Below are positions 19,240 through 30,000 of a stretch of 64,000 bases of DNA, in pieces. The notes under the pieces were generated by a model. That model ran no database searches and was not told the DNA's origin. It saw nothing but the letters and a program-made list of their open reading frames with translations. The stretch is from Streptomyces prunicolor NBRC 13075. GTDB lineage: Bacteria > Actinomycetota > Actinomycetes > Streptomycetales > Streptomycetaceae. Made by a program: the position numbers and the translations under genes. The stretch lies in NCBI RefSeq assembly GCF_000367365.1, contig NZ_BARF01000060.1:1-64000 (forward strand), written 5' to 3'. Every line of letters begins with the position of its first letter. Position 1 is the first letter of the stretch.

Positions 19240-19290
19240 GGCGGAAATTCTGCCGTACGACGGGAGGTGACGGCGCCGGGTCGGGACTCC

Positions 19291-19596
19291 CTAGGTGTTG
19301 CTGGTGCCCCAGTCGTCCTCGCCCGTACCGTTCGCGTTGCGCTCACGCAGAGAACGTACGCGCTGGGCGACCGAGTCGGGGACCCGGTCGCCGACCTTGT
19401 CACTGACCGCGTGGTACGCCTTGCCCGCGTACTGGCGCCCCTGCTGTGCCGCCGTCTCGGCGGTGTTGCGGACGGCGGGGTTCTGCGCGACCTGACGCGC
19501 CGACTTCTTCAGCTGCTCGTAGCGCTCGCGTCCGGCCCGCGTGCCGAGCACGTAACCCAGAGCCAGTCCGACGACGAACGTGAGCTTGTAGCGCAT
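19291..19596 (-). CDS. small single-pass membrane protein, YtxH-like
   Basis: A 101-residue protein: RYKLTFVVGLALGYVLGTRAG forms one N-terminal membrane segment ending in a GxxxG/RAGR turn. A charged amphipathic tail (YEQLKKSARQVAQNP...) follows. This is the common actinobacterial YtxH-like layout; function is unknown. The ATG at 19596 has GGAAGG 8 bases upstream. An ATG three codons earlier sits directly on that site and is unlikely. Confidence 0.75.
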   Translation of the reverse strand: MRYKLTFVVGLALGYVLGTRAGRERYEQLKKSARQVAQNPAVRNTAETAAQQGRQYAGKAYHAVSDKVGDRVPDSVAQRVRSLRERNANGTGEDDWGTSNT

Positions 19597-19774
19597 GACG
19601 GCCATCCTTCCCTTGCGTAGGTTCCCCTGCGTGGGCTCCGGGGCTCCGGCGCGGCATCGGTGCCGGGGGAACCGATTGGCGGAGCACCCCCCTGCTTGCG
19701 CTAATGTATGTGTCGCAGCGAGCGCACGCCCCCTGGCGAATACCCAGGGAGGTAGGTTCGATGCAACGAGGCAT

Positions 19775-19847
19775 TCCCCTGTAGCTCAATTGGCAGAGCA
19801 GCCGGCTGTTAACCGGCAGGTTACTGGTTCGAGTCCAGTCGGGGGAG
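19775..19847 (+). tRNA. tRNA-Asn (GTT)
   Basis: A full cloverleaf. The acceptor TCCCCTG pairs with CGGGGGA. The D arm is GCTCAATTGGCAGAGC, the anticodon stem GCCGG/CCGGC with loop CTGTTAA (anticodon GTT at 19808-19810), and the T arm ACTGG-TTCGAGT-CCAGT. CCA is not encoded. Confidence 0.97.
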
Positions 19848-19853
19848 CTTCGA

Positions 19854-19926
19854 TCTTCCGTAGCTCAATTGGCAGAGCAGCCGGCTGTTAACCGGCAGGT
19901 TACTGGTTCGAGTCCAGTCGGGAGAG
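19854..19926 (+). tRNA. tRNA-Asn (GTT), second copy
   Basis: Identical to the first tRNA-Asn through the body, with a compensated acceptor stem (TCTTCCG with CGGGAGA). Anticodon GTT at 19887-19889. Only 6 bases separate it from the first copy, so both are processed from one transcript. Confidence 0.97.
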
Positions 19927-19948
19927 CGCAGTGAGGAAGCAGTGATGA

Positions 19949-19970
19949 GGACCCCGTTGGGGTCCTTTTT
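19949..19970 (+). terminator. intrinsic terminator after tandem tRNA-Asn
   Basis: GGACCCC-GTT-GGGGTCC forms a 7-bp GC-rich hairpin with a 3-base loop, directly followed by TTTTT. This is one of the few textbook Rho-independent terminators in the window. Confidence 0.88.
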
Positions 19971-20104
19971 CATGTCCCCCGGAACCGCTCGTGACGTGCC
20001 GCAGTCCTCATGGTCGTGCGAAGTCGACCATCCGAAGCAGGAGATCGTATGAGCGGCTATGCTGCGGCAGACGGCGCGTACAAATGTGCGCGACGCGCCG
20101 TAAT

Positions 20105-20178
20105 GGGGCGGTAGCTCAGCCGGTTAGAGCAGCGGACTCATAATCCGTCGGCCGTGGGTTCGAGTCCCACCCGCCCCA
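20105..20178 (+). tRNA. tRNA with CAT anticodon (elongator Met or Ile2)
   Basis: The acceptor GGGGCGG pairs with CCGCCCC. The anticodon loop is CTCATAA with CAT at 20139-20141. T arm GTGGG-TTCGAGT-CCCAC. Whether it is elongator methionine or the lysidine-modified isoleucine tRNA cannot be decided by eye. Its 3' 45 bases, plus flanking CCT, recur at 47092-47139: it is the integration site of the island. Confidence 0.93.
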
Positions 20179-20181
20179 CCT
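20134..20181 (+). repeat. attL: 48-bp direct repeat (tRNA 3' part)
   Basis: Begins GGACTCATAATCCG and ends CCCGCCCCACCT. It is identical to 47092-47139. The base before it differs (C here, A in the other copy), as does the base after it (G here, T there), so these are the exact repeat limits. Confidence 0.9.
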
Positions 20182-21161
20182 GTGCAGGCTTCTGACCTGC
20201 GGAAACGTTCATTTTGTCCTGTCGGATCGTCAACTTTGCCTGAACGGGCTGAATCCGCTGCTCGCGAGTTCGGCCTCGTTGCCGGTGTCGGTAGTGTGAA
20301 TGCTCCTGACCTGCACGAATGTTCCAGTTTGCAGTGGTTGACCTTGCGGTACATGGCTCCTGTGGCTGGTTGGGCATTGGATTCTGGACGCTGGCTGGAC
20401 GCGGGGAAACCGGAAGCATTCGCTCCGGTGCCGAGTCATCCACTCTGCCCGGCGGGTAGCGGAGTGGGCGTGGTGTGGTGGCAACTGGGCTCGCCTGGAT
20501 CCTGCCGTTGCCGACGTGGCCCGGTCGGCGTGGGGGAGAAACGGCCCGTACTGAAAACGGCCCCAGATCGCACCACCGAGTCGTCCCCCCCCGTGTCTCA
20601 CGGTTTCGGCGGGGCATGTAAGCCAAGGGGTGCCGACGTACCCCGTTCGGCTGCTCGGACTACGGACTGCCGGTAGCTGAGTTTGTTCCGACGCCCGTTC
20701 ACCGCCTACGGGAGGCGTGTTCCAGGTACGACTTTGCTTGGCGAGGGAGTGTCTCAGGTGGCGATGAAAAAGGGTGGCCCACCGGGTGTTGCGGGCGGCC
20801 TGGCTGAAGATGCCGTTCTGAAGGAGAGCGCCACGATGTGGTCCTCCCCGCGGCCGTGTCCTGCCATAAGTAGCTGTTGTCGTTCCGATCTTGAGGGGCA
20901 TGCGTCGAACGGGAGTCTCGATCGGGTGGTTGGTGCAGGCTGCGGGCATGAAGACAGGGCCTCTCGGTAGCTCGGGGTTGCGAAGCCAACCGAGATTCGG
21001 GAGACCCTGTTGCCGCAGTTGTACGTGCTCACGCCGGTGGTGCTCAACCCGGCTGCACCGACATGTGATTGTGTCGCTACTCAGCAGGTCTTGGGGCTCA
21101 TGTGGTGCGCCGCCGTGGGTGCTCCTGCCTGTCGGGTTGGAAGCACCCACGGCGGGAGGGA
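20182..21161. other. island left end, no gene recognised; integrase-arm-like repeats
   Basis: About 980 bases without a convincing gene; several open frames exist on both strands but none shows a recognisable domain or a good ribosome site. It holds two imperfect copies of CTGACCTGC-NNGAANGTTC-N-TTTTG (20192-20216 and 20306-20331). The core ACCTGCGGAAACGT of the first recurs right of attR at 47166-47179. Such repeats near an att core could be integrase arm or excisionase sites. Confidence 0.5.
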
Positions 21162-24100
21162 TCAGGGGATTTGCTGGTAGAGGGCGGTGACCTGGTTGGG
21201 GGTGAGGGTGTAGTTCCAGGCCTGGACGGTGCTGATCAGGCCGGGGAAGAAGTCGTTGTTGGTGCCGTTGTGGAGACTGCGGCCGATGGTGAAGGCGTTG
21301 GCGGCGTTCCAGGAGGTGACACCTGTGGCGGTGGCGGCGAGGCTGCCGTTGAGGTAGAGCTGGGCGGTTTTCGTGGTGGCGTCGTAGGTGCCGACCAGGT
21401 GGGTCCAGGTGTTGGCGGTGGCCGCCGTTGTTGAGTCGGCGACTGTGAGGGCAGGGTCGGCGGTGTCGGTGTTCGCGAAGGCGAGGGCCCAGCGTGGGCT
21501 GCCGGGGTCCGCGTAGTCGTACTGGAGGTAGAAGGGGCTGTTCTGGGTGCCGTCCTGGGCGGCGACGGTGGCGTTCCTGGTGGGCAGTGAGGAGAGTTTC
21601 ACCCACGCGGAAACGGAGTAGCTGCCGGCCGTGTTGAGCGCCGGCCCGCTGCCGGCGGCGTAGCCGGTGGTGCCGTCGAAGGAGAGGGTTTCGCCGCGGG
21701 TGGTGTCGTTGGTCCAGGTGGTGGTGCCGTTGAGGGTGAGGGTGTTGCTGCCGACGCCGGTGGTGTCGTTGACGGTGTAGGGGGTGTCGGTGGGGGCGGT
21801 GTCGTTGGCGATGGTGAATCCGTCGCCGTCGTCGAGGGCCCAGGTGTCGTGGGGGGAGAGGATGGCGAGGCCCTCGGCGGCGTACCCGGCGTTGGTGAGG
21901 TTGACATGGTCGCCGGCGTCGGCGGCGGTGGCGAGTTTGTCCTCGCCGTTGCCGGTGTCGGGTACGGCGAGGGCGGTGTTGAAGTCGGCGTAGTAGACCG
22001 GCGGGGTGGACCAGGGGCTGCCGAGGTCCATGTCGTCGAGCCAGTCGTTGACGTCGGTGCGGTTGGCGTCGACCGTGCTGGTGCAGGGGTCGTTGGCGGT
22101 GGCGCCGTCGCCGGTGAAGCCGTCGCAGGGGGTGAGGGAGGTCAGCGTGGTGGAGATGCCCCAGCCTTGGAGTTGTTGGACGAGGGCGGTGTAGCCGTTG
22201 GCTTCCAACTCGTCCGGGGTGCTGCCGCCGAGGAGGTCTTCGAGGCCTTCGTAGACCACGACGTTGCTGATGCCGGGCTGGTCGAGGATGTCGCGGTCGA
22301 TGCGGGAGAGGGCTGAGGGGCCGCCGAGGATCTTGGAGTTGTAGAGCTGCGGGTTGTCGGTCATGAGGTCGTTGGATTCGATGCCCTCGGCGATGGTGCC
22401 GTAGGGGGTGGGGGTGGTGGGTTCGGCGCCTTCCAGAGTGTCGGAGACGCGGTTTCCGCTGGTGATGGGGGTGGTGTTGGGCTGGAAGGCGTCGATGAGT
22501 CCGTCACCGAGCACCGCTTCGGTCGGGATGTGGCCGGTGGTGACGTCGACGTTGGTGACGAGGTCGGTGAAATAGCCCTGCAGGGTTCCGGTGGTGCCGG
22601 CGAAGGGCGTGCCGGTGGTGTCCGTGGTCTTGTCCCCGGCGCCGCTGACGGTGACGTACTGGTAGGCGTTGTTGGCGAAGGAGTGCTGGACCAGGTACGG
22701 CACGGAGTTGGTCAGCTGATAGGAGACGAGGAGGTAGTGGTTGGCGGTGACGGGGAAGGTGAGCGGGTCGCTGTAGACGGAACCGCCCTCTGGGATGGCC
22801 ACCGCCTGGCTGCCGCCGAAGGTGAGGGTGGTGGGGGTGGCGGCGGGCACGGCGGAGATGACACCGGACCCGGAGGCCTGGGCGATGGTGGCGTGGCCGA
22901 TGGACAGCAGGCTGGAGCCGATGGCGTTGTCGAGCTTGATGCGGACGGTGTTGCCGGAGATCGAGGCGGGCAGGGCGATACGGAAGGTCTGGTTGGAGAA
23001 GTTGGCGCCCTGGAAGTTGTACTGGCCCTCGTTGGGGTTGGCCCAGGCGCCGGTCCAGCTCTGGCCGGCCGGTGCGGCGGCTGTGGCGCCTTTGGCCTCG
23101 GGTGTGCCTGTGGTGGTGTTGCGGGTGGCCATGCCGAAGATGTGCAGGGACTGGGTGTGGTAGCCGATGTGGTTGCCCACGTCGGGCAGCGTCACCGAGG
23201 CGATGGTCTTGGCCGGGTCGATGGGTACGGAGAAGGCGTAGAGCCGGTGCGGGGTGGTGGTCTGCCCGGAGGTGTTGTTGCGATGGGGCAGGACCACGGC
23301 GGCGATGGAGTCGGCGCTGACGGTCCAGCCGGGAACGGTCAGGTCGTATGTCGCGGTGGTGCCGTCGGTGTAGGTGACGGTGCCGGTGGCCGCGCAGGCT
23401 CCCGTCGGGTCGGTGCCCGAGAAGCAGTACGAGCCGCTCACCGGGGTGTCGGCCGGGACGTAGGGCGCGGTGTCGTCGTTGGCGATGGCTCCGGGGGTGG
23501 ACAGCCCCGACCAGGTGGAGGTGGCCAGGAACTCCAGCGCGTTTCCGGAGCCGTTGTAGGTGATGGTCTGGTTGGCGGCCAGGACGTTGTCCTTCTGTCC
23601 GGCTCCGTAGGCGGGCAAGGTGAAGGTCGCTCCGTCGACCGTGACTTTGCCGGCGCTGGCCCAGCCTGCGGTGGCGAGGTCGGTGGCGGAGTAGCTGTCG
23701 CCGCTGCCGTCCAGGTCGGCCTGGGCGGGGGTGGCGTCGGCGCTGATGCCGGTGTTGTTGAAACACGCGGACAGGCTCGTGCAGGTGGTGTTCGGGTCCC
23801 CGGCGGCCAGGAACGGGTAGCCGGTGGTGCCGGAGTCGTCGCCCGCGGCGTCCACGGCATACACCCAAAGGGTGTGCGGACCGGGGGAGTAGGGAGTGAT
23901 GGTCACCGCGGCGGCGTTGCTCGTGGCGGTGACGATCTGGGAAGCGGGCGGGTTGCTGGTGGCGGGCGGTACGTCGACGGAGTAGACGAACTTCGTCGCG
24001 CTGGCCCCGCCGCTGGTGGACACGTTGAAGGTGCCGGCGGTGCCGGCCGCGGCGCCTGTGACCCCGTCGTTGTCGGTGTTGGGGTAGAGGTTGTTCTTCG

Positions 24101-26129
24101 AGGTGACGGTGGGGGCGCTCGGCGCGGTGGGTTCGGCCACGAAGTGGCAGGTCGGGGACTGGGTGTAGGCGGTGGAGTCCTCACCGTCGGTGACCTTGAC
24201 CTGCCAGTCCACGATCTGGCCGCTGGTCAGCGAGCTGATAAAGCTCGCCGGCAGGCTGTAGGCGGCGTTGGAGCCGCTGGCCAGGTTGTCGCCGCTGAGC
24301 CCGGTGTGCAGGGTGGTGGAGCCGTTGATCCAGTACTGGAAGGTCGCCTGCAACTTGTCACTGTCGGCGTCGGAGACCTTCGCCCTCAGCACGGGCGGGG
24401 TGCTGGCGATGGTCTTGCCCATGTACGGGTAGTCGGGGCCGGTGGTGTCGCAGGCCGCGTCGTCCGCGCCGGCTACCGCTGCCATCGTCGCTTTGGAGGG
24501 GGCAGAGGGAGGGCGGTTGTAGAAGATCTCCAGGCTGGGGTTGTGCGAGAAGCGGGAGAAACCGCCGTCGTCGTGGCCGGCCTCGGCGGAGTCCTCGCTG
24601 AGTGTGGCGGTGAAGGTGGCCGAGTGACCGGCGGCGTTGTGCTTGATGGGGGTGAGCACGTTCAGACCGTGGGTCACCGAACCATTCGAGGGGCAGTATG
24701 TCGGGTTGTAGGCGCGAGCGAAGGCGACGGAGGTGGAGTAGCTGTTGTAGCCGGGCCGGTTGTTCCAGTCGGTGCCCGATCCGATGCCTCCGGACCAGTG
24801 CAGATTGACGGTGTAGGAGCTGGAACAGGACGCGGAGTAGATCTCCGTGGCGTTCACGGTCGCGGTGTTGATGTGCGCGCCGAAAAGGGTGGAGGACAGC
24901 TTCCACTGGTAGATCGCATGTTCCTTGCCGGTGTAACAGGCGCCCTCCTGCCAGCCGTTGTAGCCGACCCCCAGGTATCCGTTGTCGGCGAGCGAGCCAG
25001 TCTGGTTGTAAAAGGACTTGCTGGGACAACCCTGTTTGACCTCGTCGAAGGCCGGGGCGGCGGGATCGTACGGGTGCCAGTTGAACGTGGGGTCGATGTA
25101 GACCGGGAATACCGTGGAGCGGGCCGTCAGCATCCGCGAGTCCGGAACGAGGGACAGCTGTGAGGCGGACACCTTCGTACCCACCGGTGCCTCACGCGCG
25201 GCCAACCCGGGGTGCGCGGCGTCCGAGGAGTCCGCGGCGACCTTGGCCGTGCTCGCCGTATGCGCCTTCTTGGCTGCCGAAGTTGGCAGCACGGTGTTGG
25301 AGTCCCACATCATCGGGCTGGCCGCGTCCATGAGGTCCCGGCCACGGATGTCACGCAGTGCGAGATCGTCCGAGTTGCCCCGGGCCAGGCGGCCGCCGGT
25401 CACCTGGGTACCCAGACGGAGGGTGGCCAGCGCCGGGTTCCGCGCGGCGGCAGGGGACTTGACAACCAGCGTGTCGGTGAAGCCGCCGGCGGCGGTGGCC
25501 GAGACCACCAGGTCCACCGAGGGCAGCACGGACCGGTAGGTCGCGGATCCACCCTTGACGACGGGGGCGGGCAGCGTCCCTGGCCAGGAGACGGCCATGC
25601 TCACGCCGCCGTAATGGGTGGTGACCAACGGGGCGTGACCACCACCGGAGAAGGACACCGTGCCGTACGCGGTTGCGGCCGGGGACCAGGTGCCGTCGCT
25701 GTTGTGGTGCAGTGTCATGTCGACAGCGACCCAGCTTCCGTGCTGCTTTACGCGCACGGGCTCGGGGTTGGCCGACAGTTGGAATCCGCCGCCGGGACTG
25801 GCGGTCACCTGCTGGACGGGGGTTGTCAACGAGCTGATCGTGACGGCTTTCCCGGTCTTCTGTGCTGTCGCCGCAGCGGTCTCCATCGCCTCAAGCTGGG
25901 GGGCCGACGGACCATAGCCGTTCGACAGCTGAGGCAGATCCGATTGCTCGGACGTGTCGTCGGCGACTGGGGCGGAGGCGCCAGAGGAGTAGAGGGCCGC
26001 GCCCCCAGGAGTGTCGGCATAGGCGGGGGGCAGGCTCGCTGTGGCGGCGAGCAGGGCAAGCGTGGCGGTGACGGCGGCTCTGCTCCGGCCGGTGGTTCTG
26101 CGTGCGCCGGGTATGCGGTGCCTTCGCAT
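21162..26129 (-). CDS. giant secreted protein with SGNH-like (inactive) and C-terminal LamG domains
   Basis: A 1655-residue exported protein. The signal peptide has RR-containing basic start, hydrophobic core and cleavage after YA near residue 38. Residues about 80-350 form the N-terminal region common to Streptomyces RHS/LamG surface proteins. Ig-like and discoidin-like segments follow. Residues about 1010-1430 match the two-part layout of SGNH esterases (jelly-roll plus hydrolase, with GPSALSRIDRDILDQPG). The catalytic positions are changed: GDG for GDS, GLED for GIND, DHVN for DHLH. Residues 1470-1655 are a LamG/concanavalin-like fold. It is divergent from the RHS gene. AGAGGTGGA ahead of ATG 26129 sets the start. 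Confidence 0.82.
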   Translation of the reverse strand: MRRHRIPGARRTTGRSRAAVTATLALLAATASLPPAYADTPGGAALYSSGASAPVADDTSEQSDLPQLSNGYGPSAPQLEAMETAAATAQKTGKAVTISSLTTPVQQVTASPGGGFQLSANPEPVRVKQHGSWVAVDMTLHHNSDGTWSPAATAYGTVSFSGGGHAPLVTTHYGGVSMAVSWPGTLPAPVVKGGSATYRSVLPSVDLVVSATAAGGFTDTLVVKSPAAARNPALATLRLGTQVTGGRLARGNSDDLALRDIRGRDLMDAASPMMWDSNTVLPTSAAKKAHTASTAKVAADSSDAAHPGLAAREAPVGTKVSASQLSLVPDSRMLTARSTVFPVYIDPTFNWHPYDPAAPAFDEVKQGCPSKSFYNQTGSLADNGYLGVGYNGWQEGACYTGKEHAIYQWKLSSTLFGAHINTATVNATEIYSASCSSSYTVNLHWSGGIGSGTDWNNRPGYNSYSTSVAFARAYNPTYCPSNGSVTHGLNVLTPIKHNAAGHSATFTATLSEDSAEAGHDDGGFSRFSHNPSLEIFYNRPPSAPSKATMAAVAGADDAACDTTGPDYPYMGKTIASTPPVLRAKVSDADSDKLQATFQYWINGSTTLHTGLSGDNLASGSNAAYSLPASFISSLTSGQIVDWQVKVTDGEDSTAYTQSPTCHFVAEPTAPSAPTVTSKNNLYPNTDNDGVTGAAAGTAGTFNVSTSGGASATKFVYSVDVPPATSNPPASQIVTATSNAAAVTITPYSPGPHTLWVYAVDAAGDDSGTTGYPFLAAGDPNTTCTSLSACFNNTGISADATPAQADLDGSGDSYSATDLATAGWASAGKVTVDGATFTLPAYGAGQKDNVLAANQTITYNGSGNALEFLATSTWSGLSTPGAIANDDTAPYVPADTPVSGSYCFSGTDPTGACAATGTVTYTDGTTATYDLTVPGWTVSADSIAAVVLPHRNNTSGQTTTPHRLYAFSVPIDPAKTIASVTLPDVGNHIGYHTQSLHIFGMATRNTTTGTPEAKGATAAAPAGQSWTGAWANPNEGQYNFQGANFSNQTFRIALPASISGNTVRIKLDNAIGSSLLSIGHATIAQASGSGVISAVPAATPTTLTFGGSQAVAIPEGGSVYSDPLTFPVTANHYLLVSYQLTNSVPYLVQHSFANNAYQYVTVSGAGDKTTDTTGTPFAGTTGTLQGYFTDLVTNVDVTTGHIPTEAVLGDGLIDAFQPNTTPITSGNRVSDTLEGAEPTTPTPYGTIAEGIESNDLMTDNPQLYNSKILGGPSALSRIDRDILDQPGISNVVVYEGLEDLLGGSTPDELEANGYTALVQQLQGWGISTTLTSLTPCDGFTGDGATANDPCTSTVDANRTDVNDWLDDMDLGSPWSTPPVYYADFNTALAVPDTGNGEDKLATAADAGDHVNLTNAGYAAEGLAILSPHDTWALDDGDGFTIANDTAPTDTPYTVNDTTGVGSNTLTLNGTTTWTNDTTRGETLSFDGTTGYAAGSGPALNTAGSYSVSAWVKLSSLPTRNATVAAQDGTQNSPFYLQYDYADPGSPRWALAFANTDTADPALTVADSTTAATANTWTHLVGTYDATTKTAQLYLNGSLAATATGVTSWNAANAFTIGRSLHNGTNNDFFPGLISTVQAWNYTLTPNQVTALYQQIP

Positions 26130-27083
26130 GGGGACATCCACCTCTGTCTGAGACCTGAAGATCCAGTAGTTCACGACGCTAGGAGTACGCCGCTGTCCGT
26201 GACCAGAGGGGCACGGTGGGTGGAGGCGATCATTCCGCCCGATTGACGGGGAAACGTTGTCATGTAGGTGACGTAAAGGTCTGGTCATGCCTGCATCGGA
26301 GGGTTCATCGAGCGTCAAGGGGTGGGTAGCGTCCGCTCGGATCGAGTGATCGTTATGGACGCAGAGGGGCGGGGCGCTGTGGTTTCTGGTAGACACCGGG
26401 GCGGCAAGGCTGCCCCGAACGGGCCGGGCCGCAAGTGCCTGGCCGAGCCGGATTGCACTGCCCGCTCCCACTGTGGCTCTCGCCGCGATGGTCTTATGCG
26501 CCGAACTCTTACTGGCAACGCCGGACGCTGTGGCCGTTCAGCACCAGGCGCCAACCCCTGCCTATGACGAGCCGGTACCGGTCTCCGCTGTCGCCTCGCA
26601 CTGCCACCAGCCCAAGCCCATGCCGGCCTACCGGCCCACGCACGTCTCACGGCCCTCCGGTGCGGCGAAGGTCGCCCTGAGGGGAATTGGGGCGACGACG
26701 AAGCAGGCATCCGGTACCGCGATGCGCGCCGGATCGGCCAGGCGAAGACCTCAGCGAAGCGCAACGTCGCGTGAGGTATGTCATCGGATTCCTGTCTCCA
26801 GGTCTCGGTCCAAGGGCTGGCCCGGCGGCGAATACAAGTGGCCGTCCGGGACCCCGCAAAGATCAATTCGGCACGCTGACGCCCTATGTGACCAGCCATC
26901 CGAAAGTAGCGACATGCCCATGTCGTAAATCTGACGCGAGATTCCCGAGCGGCAATTCCTGGACGGTTGTCCTGGGTGCGTTCCGTTGCGACTTCAAGAT
27001 CGACTTCATCGACTTCCATCGGCATCCGAAGGAGCAAGTTCTTGCCAAGGACGATAGGTTCACGCGCCCGGACGGGCGGCCGA
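26130..27083. other. divergent intergenic region between LamG and RHS genes
   Basis: About 950 bases should hold the two divergent promoters; no clear consensus box was picked out. It contains a degenerate copy of an RHS gene 5' end (26473-26695). The remaining stretch (26700-27080) has no recognisable gene. Confidence 0.5.
26473..26695 (+). pseudogene. remnant of an RHS-type gene N-terminus
   Basis: The frame from GTG 26473 reads as a signal-peptide-like hydrophobic stretch (LAAMVLCAELLLATPDAVA) followed by EPVPVSAVASH and, later, SRPSGAAKV. The same order (KPVPVTAVRSH, then KWPSGTAVF) opens the intact RHS protein 600 bases downstream. The similarity then fades and no RHS repeats follow. 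It contains TTA codons, unlike the intact gene. Likely the stump of a former RHS gene or a partial duplication. Confidence 0.45.
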
Positions 27084-30000
27084 GTGAGACCCGTGGGCCC
27101 CCTGATACGCGGGCTGACCGCCATGACGGCGGCGATCTCCGTGATCGTGGGCCTCACCGGTACGGCCGAAGCGGTCTCGAACCACCGGCAACCCGGCCTA
27201 ACCCAGGTCAAGCCGGTCCCGGTGACCGCCGTACGCTCCCACTACGGCCCGGTCCGGCACCTGGCCAACTCGCCCTCACCGAAGGTGAAGTGGCCCAGCG
27301 GTACCGCTGTCTTCGCTGCCACCGCGATGACCGCTGCGGCCCCGACAGCAACGGGCGGCACTGCCGCGAACACGCATGCGGCATCCGGCGCCCGGCTCCG
27401 GGCGGGCAGCCTCCCGGTCTGGCTGGCACCCTCCGCCGGCCTCTCCCTCGGCCACGCCGCGGTGCGTATCCTGCCGCAGCGGACCGGGCAGTCGGCCGGT
27501 GTCGACGGAGTGCTGCTCAAGTTGTCCGGGCTGCCGAGCGGCAGCCACGGAAAAGTGAAAGTCGGCCTGGACTACCGGGACTTCTCCGCCGCGTTCGGCG
27601 CCGACTGGGGCTCGCGGCTGCGGCTCGTGAAGCTGCCCGACTGTGCCCTGACCACGCCGCGACTCGCCTCCTGCCGCACGCAGACCCCCGTTGCCTCGGC
27701 CAACAGCGCCACGGCGCATACCCTTTCGGCCCCGCTCACCCTCGCCAAGAACAGCGTGGTCCTGGCGGCCACCGCCGCGCCGAGCGGAGGTGGTGGTGAC
27801 TTCGCCGCCACCTCGCTGAAGCCCTCCGGCTCCTGGCAGGCCGGCGGCAGCACCGACGCGTTCACCTGGTCCTACCCGATCACCGGGCCCAGCGTTCCCG
27901 GCGGGCTGACTCCCAATCTCTCACTGGGCTACGACTCCCAGAGCGTGGACGGCCTGACCTCGTCCACCAACAACCAGGCCTCGGTCGTCGGCGACGGCTT
28001 CTCGCTGCCGAGCAACTACATCGAGCGTTCCTACGGCTCCTGCCACGACAATCCCACCGGCGCCACAAAGACTTGGGACAACTGCTGGTCGTCCGACAAC
28101 CAGCTCACCCTCTCGCTCAACGGCACCACCACCACCCTGATCAAGGACGACACCACAGGGACCTTTCGGGCCCAGGGCGACTCCGACGAGCGCGTCGAGC
28201 GGCTGACCGGCGCGACCAACGGCGCCCAGAGCGGCGAATACTTCCGGGTGACCACGTCGGACGGCACCCAGTACACGTTCGGCCTGAACAGGCTGCCGGG
28301 GTGGGCGTCAGGGAACGCGACCACCAACTCGGTGCTGACCGAGCCCGTCTACAGCACCGACTCGACCCAGCCCTGCTACAACGCCACCTGGGCCAACTCC
28401 TGGTGCCAGCAGGGCTACCGCTGGATGCTCGACTACGTCAAGGACACCCACGGCGACGTGATGTCCTCCTTCTACACGCCGACCACTGCCTACTACGCGC
28501 GCAACCTCGGCAAGACCGCCGACACCCCCTACGTGCGCGACGCGGTGCTCGCGAAGATCCAGTACGGCCAGCGCGACGGCTCGGTGTACTCCACCAGCCC
28601 CGCCGCTCAGGTCACCTTCGCCTACAACGGCCGCTGCAACACCTCCGCCACCGGGTGTGCCACCTCCACGCTGACCAGTTCCACCGCGTCCCATTGGCCG
28701 GACGTACCGTTCGACCTGAACTGCGCCAGCGGCGCCACCTGCTCGGCCAACTCCCCGACGTTCTGGAGTGAGAACGAGCTGACGGGCGTTCAGACCCAGG
28801 CGTTGGTCGGCTCCACCGAGACGAACGTCGACTCCTGGGCGTTCACCTACTCCTTCCCCGCCACCGGGGACGCGACCACGCCCTCGCTGTGGCTGAATTC
28901 GGTCACCCGCGCCGGCCAGGACACCTCCGCCGGCGGTTCCACGTCGGCGCTCGCCATGCCGAAGGTGACCTTCTCCGGCGCGCCGTTGTCGAACCGGGTG
29001 GACGTGACCGACGGCTACCCGCCGATCACCCGTTACCGGCTCAACACCATCACCACCGAGTCCGGCGGCATCATCAGCGTCGGCTACTCAACCGCCGCCT
29101 GCGCGAGCGGCACCCCGAGCGACGCCGGCCAGAACACCTCTCTGTGCTACCCCGGTTACTGGACTCCCACCGGGCAGACCAGCCCGATGCTGGACTGGTT
29201 CAACAAGTACGTCGTCACCGCGGTCACCCAGCAGGACCCGACCGGCGGCGGCGTCAACGACACCATCACCACCCGCTACCTCCCCGTGGGCACCCCCGCC
29301 TGGCACTACGACGACAATCCGCTGACCCCCACGGCCCAGCGCACCTGGGACCAGTGGCGAGGCTACGGTGGCATGAAGGTCACCACGGGCACCGCGCCCG
29401 ACCCGGTCACCGAGACCGACTACACCTACTTCCGCGGCATGGACGGGGACACCCTGTCCGGTGGCAAGACCCGCTCGGCGGCCGTCACCGACTCCCGCGG
29501 CGATCCGCCGGTGACCGACTCGGCCCAGTACGCCGGTCTGACCTACGAGACGATCCTCTACAACGGGCTGAACAGCGGAAAGGTCGTCAACGACACGATC
29601 GCCGCACCCTGGAGCAGCAGCGCTACCGCCGTCCACGCGCTGTCCGGCGGGCTGCCGGCGCAGAAGGCGTTCCTGACCGGCCAGAACGCGGTCAATGTCT
29701 TCACGCCGCTGGCGTCCGGGGCCACCCGGGAGACCGAGACCGACTACACCCGCGACTCCCACGGCCGCGTCACCAGGGTCGACGACAAGGGCGACGTATC
29801 CACCGCGACCGACGACCTGTGCACCACGGCGAGCTACGCGGACAACACCTCCACAGGGATCTTCGACCTGGTGGACGAGACGAAGACGGTGTCCGTCAAC
29901 TGCTCGGCCACCCCGACGCTTCCGGACGACGCCGTCAGCGACAAGCGGGTCTACTACGACGGCTCCGGCACTCTGGGCGCCGCACCCACGGTCGGTGACC

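Noticed and set aside
22530-25163. An 877-codon frame opposite the LamG gene
   Set aside because: Gly/Val-rich low-complexity composition typical of antisense frames; the other strand has a signal peptide and clear domains.
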